A DNA stretch of 64,000 nt from Winogradskyella luteola (lineage in GTDB: Bacteria > Bacteroidota > Bacteroidia > Flavobacteriales > Flavobacteriaceae), in assembly GCF_019203985.1 (NCBI RefSeq), contig NZ_JAGSPD010000002.1:1-64000 (forward strand), in the 5' to 3' direction. Position numbers and translations under genes: made by a program. Below the pieces are notes generated by a model that saw only the letters and a program-made list of their open reading frames with translations, had not been told where the DNA came from and did no database searches. Positions 35,207-43,201 of the stretch are shown piece by piece; position 1 is the first letter of the stretch; each line of letters starts with the position of its first letter.

Positions 35207-37116
35207 ATTACCAAGGATTATATCAAAAAAGTATTACTGACCCAGAATCATTTTGGAAAGAGCAAGCGGAGAGATTAGCTTGGTATAAACAGCCATCAAC
35301 GATTTTAGGAGTTGACAAATACGATTACCCGCAATGGTTTCAGGACGGAAAACTAAATGTTAGCTATTTGTGTATAGACAAACACATAGAAGATGGTTTT
35401 GGCAACCAGAATGCTATAATTTACGATTCACCAGTTACCAATACAAAAGAGCATATCACATTTTATAAACTTCATGAAGAAGTTTCTAAACTTGCAGATG
35501 GTTTACAAACTTTGGGTTTAAAAAAGGGCGATACCTGTATCATCTATATGCCAATGATTCCACAGGCTTTATATGCAATGTTAGCTTGTGCAAGGCTAGG
35601 TGTTGTTCATTCCGTAGTGTTTGGTGGATTTGCTCCACACGAACTGGCAATTCGCATAAACGATTGCAAACCTAAAGCAATTATTACTGCGTCTAGTGGT
35701 ATAGAAATTCAACGTATTATTCCGTACAAACCATACGTAGATGAAGCGATTGCCTTGGCGAATCATAAACCAGAACATGTTATAGTTTTTGATAGAAATT
35801 TAGGTGTGGACATACCATATCAGTCTTACGATGTTGATTACACGGAATTGGTATCTAAATCAGTAGCTATTGAGCCTGTAGCTGTGACATCCAATCATCC
35901 ATTATATATTTTATACACATCAGGAACAACAGGAAAGCCAAAAGGTATTATTAGAGATTCTGGTGGTTATGCTACGGCATTGAAGTTTTCTATGAAACAT
36001 GTTTATGGTGTTGAAGAAGGGGATGTATATTGGGCTGCTAGTGACGTGGGTTGGGTCGTTGGGCACAGTTATATTGTGTACGGTCCACTTTTAAATAGAA
36101 ATACAACTGTGCTTTTTGAAGGTAAACCAATTAAAACACCCGATGCTTCCACATTTTGGCGTGTCATTAGTGAACATAAGGTCAAAGTAATGTTTACTGC
36201 GCCAACAGCGATTAGGGCTATTAAAAAGGAAGACCCAAATGGAGAATTCATTAAGGTGTACGATCTGTCATCACTCAAGTATCAGTTTTTAGCAGGTGAA
36301 CGTTGCGATGCCGCTACTTTGAGTTGGACAAAACAACATCTAAAAGTACCGGTTATTGACCATTGGTGGCAAACTGAAAGTGGCTGGCCAATGTTGGCCA
36401 ATATGGTAGGTGTTGAGCTTATGGAAGTAAAGCCGGGCTCAGCTTCCATGCCTGTTTGTGGTTACGATATTCAAATTTTAAACGAAGAAGGCATAGCGGT
36501 TAAAGCTGGAGTGGAAGGTTACGTTACCGTGAAATTGCCATTGCCACCAGGATGTCTACTAAATCTTTGGGGAAATCCAGAACGATTTAAATCGGGCTAC
36601 CTAAGCAAGTTTCCGGGATTTTATTTTTCAGGTGATGGAGGTTATAAAGATGAAGATGGTTATGTGTTTATTACAGGTCGTGTTGATGATATTATCAATG
36701 TTGCAGGGCATCGTTTGTCTACGGCAGAAATGGAGGAAGTCGTGGCATCTCATAAAGCAGTAGCAGAATGTGCTGTGTTTGGTGTGCATTGCGATCTAAA
36801 AGGTCAGAAACCCTTAGGGTTGGTGGTGTTAAAAACAGGTGAAAACCATGATGAATCCTTAATTTCAAAAGAAGTGATCAAGGATGTACGTCATGAAATT
36901 GGTGCAGTAGCTTCATTAAAAGATGTCCTCGTTGTGAAGCGTTTACCAAAAACACGTTCTGGAAAAATTTTGCGTAAATTACTGAGGAATATTTCAGATG
37001 AATTAGAATATAATGTGCCATCTACTATTGATGATGCTACCATTATTTCAGAAATTGAATCTGTCTATAAATCGAATCAAATAGGAATACATAAAAATAT
37101 AATCAATCATGAGTAA
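35203..37116 (+). CDS. prpE: Propionyl-CoA synthetase-like acyl-CoA synthetase
   Basis: Adenylate-forming enzyme, 637 residues. P-loop-like A3 motif LYTSGTTGKPKGI near 239, A5 motif DHWWQTESGWPM near 387, A8 hinge GRVDDIINVAGHRLS near 500 and A10 catalytic Lys in TRSGKILRKLL. The ESGWPM variant in place of ETGG, together with the N-terminal pattern, points to propionate rather than acetate as preferred substrate. The Lys in the A10 motif is the known acetylation site in this family. It overlaps the acs start by 8 bases. Confidence 0.85.
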   Translation: MNYQGLYQKSITDPESFWKEQAERLAWYKQPSTILGVDKYDYPQWFQDGKLNVSYLCIDKHIEDGFGNQNAIIYDSPVTNTKEHITFYKLHEEVSKLADGLQTLGLKKGDTCIIYMPMIPQALYAMLACARLGVVHSVVFGGFAPHELAIRINDCKPKAIITASSGIEIQRIIPYKPYVDEAIALANHKPEHVIVFDRNLGVDIPYQSYDVDYTELVSKSVAIEPVAVTSNHPLYILYTSGTTGKPKGIIRDSGGYATALKFSMKHVYGVEEGDVYWAASDVGWVVGHSYIVYGPLLNRNTTVLFEGKPIKTPDASTFWRVISEHKVKVMFTAPTAIRAIKKEDPNGEFIKVYDLSSLKYQFLAGERCDAATLSWTKQHLKVPVIDHWWQTESGWPMLANMVGVELMEVKPGSASMPVCGYDIQILNEEGIAVKAGVEGYVTVKLPLPPGCLLNLWGNPERFKSGYLSKFPGFYFSGDGGYKDEDGYVFITGRVDDIINVAGHRLSTAEMEEVVASHKAVAECAVFGVHCDLKGQKPLGLVVLKTGENHDESLISKEVIKDVRHEIGAVASLKDVLVVKRLPKTRSGKILRKLLRNISDELEYNVPSTIDDATIISEIESVYKSNQIGIHKNIINHE

Positions 37117-39016
37117 TTATCATATTAAACACTTTGAGGAATATTTTCAAGTGTACAGAAAATCAACATCTAATCCAGAAGTATTCTGGGAAGAAATTGC
37201 CGAAGAGCATTTTTATTGGCGAAAAAAATGGAATAAAGTTTTAAGCTGGGATTTTTCCAAGCCTGAGATCAAGTGGTTTGAAGGTGCTCAGCTTAACATT
37301 ACAGAAAATTGCTTGGATAGGCATATACATGCGCGCGGTGACAAAACAGCAATTCTTTTTGAACCTAACGACCCTAACGATCCTGCTCAACATATCACTT
37401 ACAAGCAATTGCACGAACGCGTGTGCAAGTTCGCAAATGTGTTACATGATAAAGGTATAAAGAAAGGAGATCGTGTCTGTATTTATTTGCCGATGATACC
37501 CGAATTGGCAGTGTCGGTATTGGCTTGTGCTAGAATTGGGGCGATACATTCGGTAGTCTTTGCTGGTTTTTCAGCAACAGCATTATCAACCCGAATTAAT
37601 GATTGTGATGCCAAAATGGTGATTACATCTGACGGCTCATATAGAGGTTCAAAAACTATTGATTTAAAAGGTATTGTAGATGAAGCATTACAGGATTGTC
37701 CTGGTGTGGAATCTGTATTAGTGGCTAAGCGCATTAATTCTGAGATTAATATGAAGAAAGGAAGAGACCATTGGTTGCAGCCTTTATTGGATGAGGCCTA
37801 TAAGGATTATAGTGCCGTCGTAATGGATGCAGAAGATCCCTTATTTATTTTATACACTTCAGGATCTACGGGGATGCCAAAAGGTATGATGCACACTACA
37901 GCAGGTTATATGGTCTACACGGCTTATACATTTAAAAATGTTTTTCAGTATAATGAAGACGATATTTATTGGTGTACTGCGGATATAGGTTGGATTACAG
38001 GGCATAGTTACATTGTTTATGGGCCGCTAATTAACGGTGCGACAACTGTAATGTTTGAAGGTGTGCCGAGTTATCCAGATTTTGGACGCTTTTGGGATAT
38101 TGTAGAAAAGCATAAGATCAATCAGTTTTATACAGCGCCAACAGCGATTAGAGCCTTGGCAAAGCATGGTACTGAATTAGTGGACAAATACGATTTATCG
38201 TCATTAAAGGTTTTAGGATCTGTTGGTGAGCCAATAAATGAAGAGGCTTGGCATTGGTATAATGATAATGTGGGGAAGAAGAGGAGTCCGATTGTAGATA
38301 CATGGTGGCAAACCGAAACAGGTGGTATTATGATAACACCAATACCATTTTCTACTCCGACAAAGCCCACTTATGCTACACTACCTTTTATCGGAATTCA
38401 GCCTGCATTAATGGACGAAAATGGACAAGAAATAAAAGGGAATCAGGTAGATGGTCGTTTATGCATTAAGTTTCCTTGGCCTTCTATGGCTAGAACAATT
38501 TGGGGCAATCATCAACGCTATAAAGACACATATTTTTCTGCCTATGAGAATATGTATTTTACTGGTGATGGTGCTTTGCGTGATGAAGTTGGTTATTATA
38601 GAATCACAGGTAGGGTGGACGATGTTATTATTGTTTCGGGTCATAATTTAGGGACTGCACCAATTGAAGATGCTATCAATGAGCATAATGCGGTTGCAGA
38701 ATCTGCCATTGTTGGCTTTCCACATGATGTTAAGGGAAATGCGTTGTACGGTTACATTACATTAAAAGATGTTGGTGAAACTAGGGATCATGATAATGTG
38801 AGGAAGGAAATCAATCAATTGATAACCGACCGTATAGGGCCCATTGCGAAACTTGATAAGATTCAATTTACAACAGGGCTGCCAAAAACACGATCTGGTA
38901 AAATAATGAGACGTATTTTAAGAAAAATAGCATCAAAAGATACCGGTAATCTAGGTGATACCAGTACATTGCTAAACCCAGAAGTGGTAAAGGAGATTAT
39001 GGATAACGTTTTGTAG
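37109..39016 (+). CDS. acs: Acetyl-CoA synthetase
   Basis: Converts acetate, ATP and CoA into acetyl-CoA. 635 residues. A3 motif LYTSGSTGMPKGM, A5 motif VDTWWQTETGG (Trp limits the pocket to acetate), A8 hinge GRVDDVIIVSGHNLGTAP, and A10 Lys in TRSGKIMRRIL, a target of acetylation control. It is last in the operon: small membrane protein, kinase, receiver, membrane protein, prpE, acs. The downstream glyoxylate genes would use its product. A stem-loop follows. Confidence 0.95.
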   Translation: MSNYHIKHFEEYFQVYRKSTSNPEVFWEEIAEEHFYWRKKWNKVLSWDFSKPEIKWFEGAQLNITENCLDRHIHARGDKTAILFEPNDPNDPAQHITYKQLHERVCKFANVLHDKGIKKGDRVCIYLPMIPELAVSVLACARIGAIHSVVFAGFSATALSTRINDCDAKMVITSDGSYRGSKTIDLKGIVDEALQDCPGVESVLVAKRINSEINMKKGRDHWLQPLLDEAYKDYSAVVMDAEDPLFILYTSGSTGMPKGMMHTTAGYMVYTAYTFKNVFQYNEDDIYWCTADIGWITGHSYIVYGPLINGATTVMFEGVPSYPDFGRFWDIVEKHKINQFYTAPTAIRALAKHGTELVDKYDLSSLKVLGSVGEPINEEAWHWYNDNVGKKRSPIVDTWWQTETGGIMITPIPFSTPTKPTYATLPFIGIQPALMDENGQEIKGNQVDGRLCIKFPWPSMARTIWGNHQRYKDTYFSAYENMYFTGDGALRDEVGYYRITGRVDDVIIVSGHNLGTAPIEDAINEHNAVAESAIVGFPHDVKGNALYGYITLKDVGETRDHDNVRKEINQLITDRIGPIAKLDKIQFTTGLPKTRSGKIMRRILRKIASKDTGNLGDTSTLLNPEVVKEIMDNVL

Positions 39017-39037
39017 TATTTTAACTCATATTTCAAC

Positions 39038-39082
39038 ATCGGAAGTTGATCTCTAGAACGCTATTGGATTTCAACTTCCGAT
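39038..39082 (+). terminator. Long-loop stem after acs
   Basis: ATCGGAAGTTGA (39038-39049) and TCAACTTCCGAT (39071-39082) form a perfect 12-bp stem with a 21-base loop, followed by TATTTATG. The T tract is poor, but position fits the operon end. Confidence 0.6.
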
Positions 39083-39171
39083 TATTTATGATTATTGGGA
39101 CTTCCTAATGTCAGCGTACAATAACCATAACTTTTATTGTATTTTCTAAGCACTTACGACTATAACACATA

Positions 39172-39204
39172 TTTTAGCATAAAATTCCAAGACTTATGCT
39201 AAAA
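39172..39204. repeat. 11-11-11 inverted repeat spanning the HAD gene start, same word as 27536-27573
   Basis: TTTTAGCATAA (39172-39182) and TTATGCTAAAA (39194-39204) are perfect inverted copies whose centres are 22 bp apart (two helical turns). The right arm contains the ATG of the HAD gene. TTATGCTAAA is also the core of both repeats before the HTH gene at 27574. Confidence 0.55.
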
Positions 39205-39852
39205 GCCGTTTTGTTTGATATGGATGGTGTTATTGTAGATACAGAGCCACTGCATCGAAAAGCCTACTTTAAGATGTTCCATGATGTGGATATCAGTGTA
39301 GATGAAGACCTTTACACGTCGTTTACTGGGCAATCAACGATCAATATTTGCAGACGAATTGTCAATCATTTCCAGTTAAATTACACACCAGAATATCTTG
39401 TAAAACAAAAACGATTGCATTTCAAATATTTATTTGATAACGATACAGACTTGCAGCTCATTGATGGGGTTTTGGATTTGATTAAGAATTATTTTAACAA
39501 TGGTTTAAAGCTTGTTGTGGCGTCTTCGGCATCCATGCCTAATATTGATCGTATTTTTGAGAGGTTTGATCTCAACCAATACTTTATGGGGAAATTCAGT
39601 GGGGCAGATCTAAAAGAATCAAAACCACATCCCGAAATTTTTGAAAAAGCATCGGAGCATACAGGGTTTTCTAAGTCTGAATGTATGGTGATTGAAGATT
39701 CCACCAATGGAATTTTAGCTTCGCACCGAGCAGGTATTTTTTGTGTGGGCTTTAAGAGTCCGCATTCGTCAAACCAGGATTATTCTAAAGCAGATATGGT
39801 GATTTTAAACTTTAATGATATTTATTTTAATGAGGCCTTGCATTTGGTTTAA
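39196..39852 (+). CDS. HAD-family phosphatase, beta-phosphoglucomutase-like
   Basis: 218 residues. Motif I FDMDGVIVDTEPLH at 7-20, motif II VVASSASM near 112, Lys of motif III in DLKESKPHPEIF, motif IV VIEDSTNGILASHRAG. The four-helix cap after motif I fits the PGM/phosphatase branch; DMDGVIVDTEP followed by cap sequence is close to beta-phosphoglucomutase and 2-deoxyglucose-6-phosphatase types. Substrate undecided. It follows acs but after a stem-loop and under its own inverted repeat. Confidence 0.88.
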   Translation: MLKAVLFDMDGVIVDTEPLHRKAYFKMFHDVDISVDEDLYTSFTGQSTINICRRIVNHFQLNYTPEYLVKQKRLHFKYLFDNDTDLQLIDGVLDLIKNYFNNGLKLVVASSASMPNIDRIFERFDLNQYFMGKFSGADLKESKPHPEIFEKASEHTGFSKSECMVIEDSTNGILASHRAGIFCVGFKSPHSSNQDYSKADMVILNFNDIYFNEALHLV

Positions 39853-39876
39853 TGTTCTACTCTGGTACACAATATA

Positions 39877-41355
39877 TTAAGAGCTATATTTTTTTGTAAT
39901 CCCTGCAACTACATTTGCGGTTTTATCCTCTTTTTGTTTGGCTTGCAATACTATGGGTTCTATTTTTCTTAATTCACAATCCAATATTGGGCAACGTTCA
40001 CAGGTGACGCCAACATCAATGGTTTTTATGCTTTTATGCTTTATGAAATTTACTTTACGCTCTAATTGCGAATTTAATTCAATACCGATCGAAATGCTTC
40101 TGTAGCGATTGTCTTTAAAAGGATCTTTTGTTGCTGACGCCAAGACTAAGTATTGCTTATGTTCTGAGGTGTAATTTGATATTTGAATACCAAACTCGTG
40201 CTCGGATTTGTGCTGGTCAATAGCTTCGAGGACTTTTACGGAAATCCATCTTCTACAATAAAATTCGTTGGTTTCACTAGCTCTCGGAGATTGCTGTTTG
40301 GTTAAATGCAATTCCTTGTTTAAAGAAAAATGATCTGTATCCGCCTTGTATGAGAATCTTAAAAAGAATAGATTTTTTAATTTGAAATCCTTAGGGAGAA
40401 TGTTGGTTAGTCGTTGATAAACACTTTCAGGCGAAGCGTTATATTTTTCCAATAAAGATTGAAAGCTCTTAGTTTCGAGACGCTTTTGGGAGAATAACTG
40501 TTTTAAATCTTTAACTAGGCTTTCCCTTGGTATAACCAGTGCGCCAGCAAAATAGGACGCATAAAAATTGTTCAGGACTTCGTCGAAACTATCAAACTTA
40601 ATCCATGAGAATGTATAGAGTCTCTCGGTTATTTTCAAATAATTGTAAGCCAGCTCTTTGGCGTAGATAAAGGCACGTTGCGAATCGTCAATGCTTTTTG
40701 TAATCAACAGTGTTCTTGATTTGGGAATGTAAATAGATCTAAGATTTTCCAACTCACTATGGAGTTCTAGCTCATCATTATTTATGGTGTAATTGTATTC
40801 TTCAATCAGGATATCCTCTAAATCTTGGGTTTTAATTTTCTGTGATAAATCGATTTGATACTCTTTTGCAAACGTTAGAACTGACGATTCCAAATCACTG
40901 AAATAATTATTGTTGGCTTCTTGAAAAGACCTTACAGATGCTAAATAAAAACTTTCTTTACTAAAGTTGTAGTTCTTGGCAATTTCTATGATCGTACTAA
41001 TAAAAGCTGTTACTTTCTGAGGTGCGTTAGAAATAATATCTATAAGGTTGCTTTCTTGAATACCAAATAACTCCAAGGGAATTTCCTTTAGTAATTTCGA
41101 TTGTAAAATTTCACCAATAGGAGCTAGGTTTTTATCTAATTTCAGAGATACCAAATCATCATATTCTACTTCTAGGTGCTCGGACAATGAAGCAATTTTA
41201 TCGGGTTTAGGATATTTTTTTCCCTTTTCAATTTCATTTAAATACGATTTAGATAATCCCGATAGCTTAGATAGCCCAAATAGTGATAGCCCACGATCTG
41301 TACGGATTTGCTTCAATTTTAAACCAAATATTAGCTTAATATAATCTTGTTCCAT
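39877..41355 (-). CDS. ScfR/RamB-type short-chain fatty acid regulator
   Basis: 492 residues from the ATG at 41355; the frame is open further up but runs through operator-like DNA. XRE HTH at about 10-65 (RGLSLFGLSKLSGLSKSYLNEIE), a middle IrrE-like segment (RAFIYAKELAYNYLK), and a C-terminal DUF2083-type part with a Cys cluster at 452, 455 and 460 (CERCPILDC). This layout is that of RamB, PccR and MccR, which bind acyl-CoA and control acetate, propionate and glyoxylate genes. It diverges from aceB-aceA, the expected targets. Confidence 0.88.
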   Translation of the reverse strand: MEQDYIKLIFGLKLKQIRTDRGLSLFGLSKLSGLSKSYLNEIEKGKKYPKPDKIASLSEHLEVEYDDLVSLKLDKNLAPIGEILQSKLLKEIPLELFGIQESNLIDIISNAPQKVTAFISTIIEIAKNYNFSKESFYLASVRSFQEANNNYFSDLESSVLTFAKEYQIDLSQKIKTQDLEDILIEEYNYTINNDELELHSELENLRSIYIPKSRTLLITKSIDDSQRAFIYAKELAYNYLKITERLYTFSWIKFDSFDEVLNNFYASYFAGALVIPRESLVKDLKQLFSQKRLETKSFQSLLEKYNASPESVYQRLTNILPKDFKLKNLFFLRFSYKADTDHFSLNKELHLTKQQSPRASETNEFYCRRWISVKVLEAIDQHKSEHEFGIQISNYTSEHKQYLVLASATKDPFKDNRYRSISIGIELNSQLERKVNFIKHKSIKTIDVGVTCERCPILDCELRKIEPIVLQAKQKEDKTANVVAGITKKYSS

Positions 41356-41360
41356 ATTTA

Positions 41361-41368
41361 CAAATATA
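41361..41368 (-). promoter_or_regulatory. Possible scfR promoter, -7 box
   Basis: The minus strand reads TATATTTG, an exact TAnnTTTG. It ends only 5 bases before the chosen ATG at 41355, which would give a nearly leaderless mRNA and rules out the upstream in-frame starts if real. Confidence 0.35.
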
Positions 41369-41374
41369 ACATTA

Positions 41375-41426
41375 TTTGCGAATAAGTGTATTTTGCGAAA
41401 AATAATATTTAGCGAACGTTCGCTTG
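41375..41426. promoter_or_regulatory. Operator array between scfR and aceB: three direct copies plus a palindrome
   Basis: TTTGCGAA at 41375-41382 and again at 41392-41399, TTAGCGAA at 41409-41416: a strict 17-bp period. The third copy is the left half of the perfect palindrome AGCGAACGTTCGCT (41411-41424), whose right half gives an inverted fourth copy. RamB-type proteins recognise TTTGCAAA-like words, so the divergent ScfR is the natural binder. Confidence 0.7.
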
Positions 41427-41454
41427 TTTTTTTTAAAAACTTGTTGTAATATTG
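41424..41454 (+). promoter_or_regulatory. Probable aceB promoter
   Basis: TTG at 41424-41426 (-33) and TAATATTG at 41447-41454 (-7, one mismatch to TAnnTTTG) are separated by 20 bases. The -33 element overlaps the operator palindrome, so a bound regulator would cover it. Start codon at 41475. Confidence 0.45.
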
Positions 41455-41474
41455 TTTCATCAAAATAAATTATT

Positions 41475-43073
41475 ATGGAATTCATTATCACAACACCAGA
41501 TCAAGTAACGTTTTCAAAAGAAGTTAATCGGTACTACCCAAATATTCTAACAGAAGATGCCTTACAGTTTATTAAAGAACTTCATATAAAGTTCAATGAA
41601 CAACGACTAGATTTATTAGACAGACGAAAAAAGCAACAGGCTTATTTTGATAAAGGTAACTTCCCTGAATTTTCTAGAGAAACTGCGGATGTGAGGATGG
41701 GTGATTGGTCTGTGGATAATATTCCTGAAGACCTGCTAGATAGAAGGGTGGAGATTACTGGTCCTGTGGATCGCAAAATGGTAATCAATGCTCTAAACTC
41801 AGGTGCCAAAACATTTATGGCCGATTTTGAGGATAGCAATGCGCCCAGTTGGTCTAATACTGTTGAAGGTCAACAGAATTTGTTGGATGCAAATGCCAAA
41901 AACATAGAATTAATTGACAAAAAAAGAGGAAAGCACTACAAGTTAAATGACGATACGGCAGTACTTTTAGTTAGACCCAGAGGGTTGCACTTAAATGAAA
42001 GACATGTTTTGGTAGATGGAGAGGAAGTTTCTGGTAGCCTTTTCGATTTTGGTCTGTACGTATTTCATAATACAAAAATTCTAATGGAAAACGGTACTGC
42101 ACCTTATTTCTATTTACCAAAATTAGAGCATTATCTGGAGGCAAGATGGTGGAATACCGTATTTGAATTTGCCCAATCATATCTCAAAGTGCCCAATGGT
42201 ACTTTTAAAGCCACATTATTGATTGAAACAATTACGGCGAGCTTTCAGTTAAACGAATTTATATATGAGCTTAAAGACCATATCGTTGGATTGAATTGTG
42301 GTCGATGGGATTACATCTTCTCTTACATTAAAAAGTTTAGAAATCATAAAGGGTTTATCGTGCCCAATAGAGATCAGGTGACGATGACGACACCTTTTAT
42401 GGCAGCATATTCAAACTTGGTTATTCAAGTGTGCCATAAGCGTGGAATCCATGCTATGGGAGGTATGGCCGCACAAATTCCAATAAAGCATAATCCCAAA
42501 GCAAATGAAGAGGCTTTGGAAAAAGTTCGCTTAGATAAGGAACGTGAGGCTAAAAATGGGCACGATGGTACTTGGGTTGCGCATCCTGCATTGGTGGAGG
42601 TCGCAATGAAAGAATTTGATAAGTACATGCCAACCCCAAATCAGATGTTTAGAAAGCGAGACGATGTTAATGTTACAGAAGCTGATTTGGTACGATTACC
42701 AAAAGGAACCATAACAGAAACGGGTATTAGAAAAAATATTAATGTGGGCATTCTGTATATAGAAGCTTGGCTGAGGGGTTATGGTGCTGTAGCACTTTAT
42801 AATCTTATGGAAGATGCGGCCACCGCAGAAATTTCGAGAACCCAGATATGGCAATGGTTAAAGAATGAGGCATCTTTGGAGGATGGTCGTGTTTTCAATA
42901 AAGCACTTTTTGATGAGCTGTTTAATGATGAGGTTGAAAAACTCATCACTGAAGTGGGAGAGGAGCGTATGGAAAGCACTAAATTTTCAGAAGCGATTGG
43001 TCTTTTCGAGCAATTGGTGACACAAACTGAGTTTGAAGAGTTTTTAACCACATCGGCGTATCGGCAATTATAA
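41475..43073 (+). CDS. aceB: Malate synthase A
   Basis: Condenses glyoxylate with acetyl-CoA, second step of the glyoxylate shunt. 532 residues, the usual size of form A. Motifs: VEITGPVDRKMVINALNSGA near 96, MADFEDSNAPSW (Mg and acyl binding), RPRGLHLNE, and the active-site stretch GLNCGRWDYIFS near 272. It is divergent from the ScfR-type gene and followed by aceA on the same strand after 128 bases. Confidence 0.96.
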   Translation: MEFIITTPDQVTFSKEVNRYYPNILTEDALQFIKELHIKFNEQRLDLLDRRKKQQAYFDKGNFPEFSRETADVRMGDWSVDNIPEDLLDRRVEITGPVDRKMVINALNSGAKTFMADFEDSNAPSWSNTVEGQQNLLDANAKNIELIDKKRGKHYKLNDDTAVLLVRPRGLHLNERHVLVDGEEVSGSLFDFGLYVFHNTKILMENGTAPYFYLPKLEHYLEARWWNTVFEFAQSYLKVPNGTFKATLLIETITASFQLNEFIYELKDHIVGLNCGRWDYIFSYIKKFRNHKGFIVPNRDQVTMTTPFMAAYSNLVIQVCHKRGIHAMGGMAAQIPIKHNPKANEEALEKVRLDKEREAKNGHDGTWVAHPALVEVAMKEFDKYMPTPNQMFRKRDDVNVTEADLVRLPKGTITETGIRKNINVGILYIEAWLRGYGAVALYNLMEDAATAEISRTQIWQWLKNEASLEDGRVFNKALFDELFNDEVEKLITEVGEERMESTKFSEAIGLFEQLVTQTEFEEFLTTSAYRQL

Positions 43074-43128
43074 GCTAGATCTTTTTTGAATACTCTCATT
43101 GTATTCAGATTGTAGAAATAAAACAAAA

Positions 43129-43161
43129 AATCCCGCTAATGCGGCAACATTATACGGGATT
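43129..43161 (+). other. Alternative hairpins in the aceB-aceA gap
   Basis: AATCCCG (43129-43135) can pair with CGGGATT (43155-43161), or CCGC (43133-43136) with GCGG (43141-43144). The two share bases and exclude each other. No T tract, so this is more likely an mRNA processing or folding element than a terminator. Confidence 0.35.
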
Positions 43162-43201
43162 CATATTAAATCTAATTACATCATTAATACATTTCAAAAT
43201 T

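Noticed and set aside
43139-43201. N-terminal extension of isocitrate lyase
   Set aside because: It would translate the inter-gene hairpin; the ATG at 43202 matches the expected length and start of the family.
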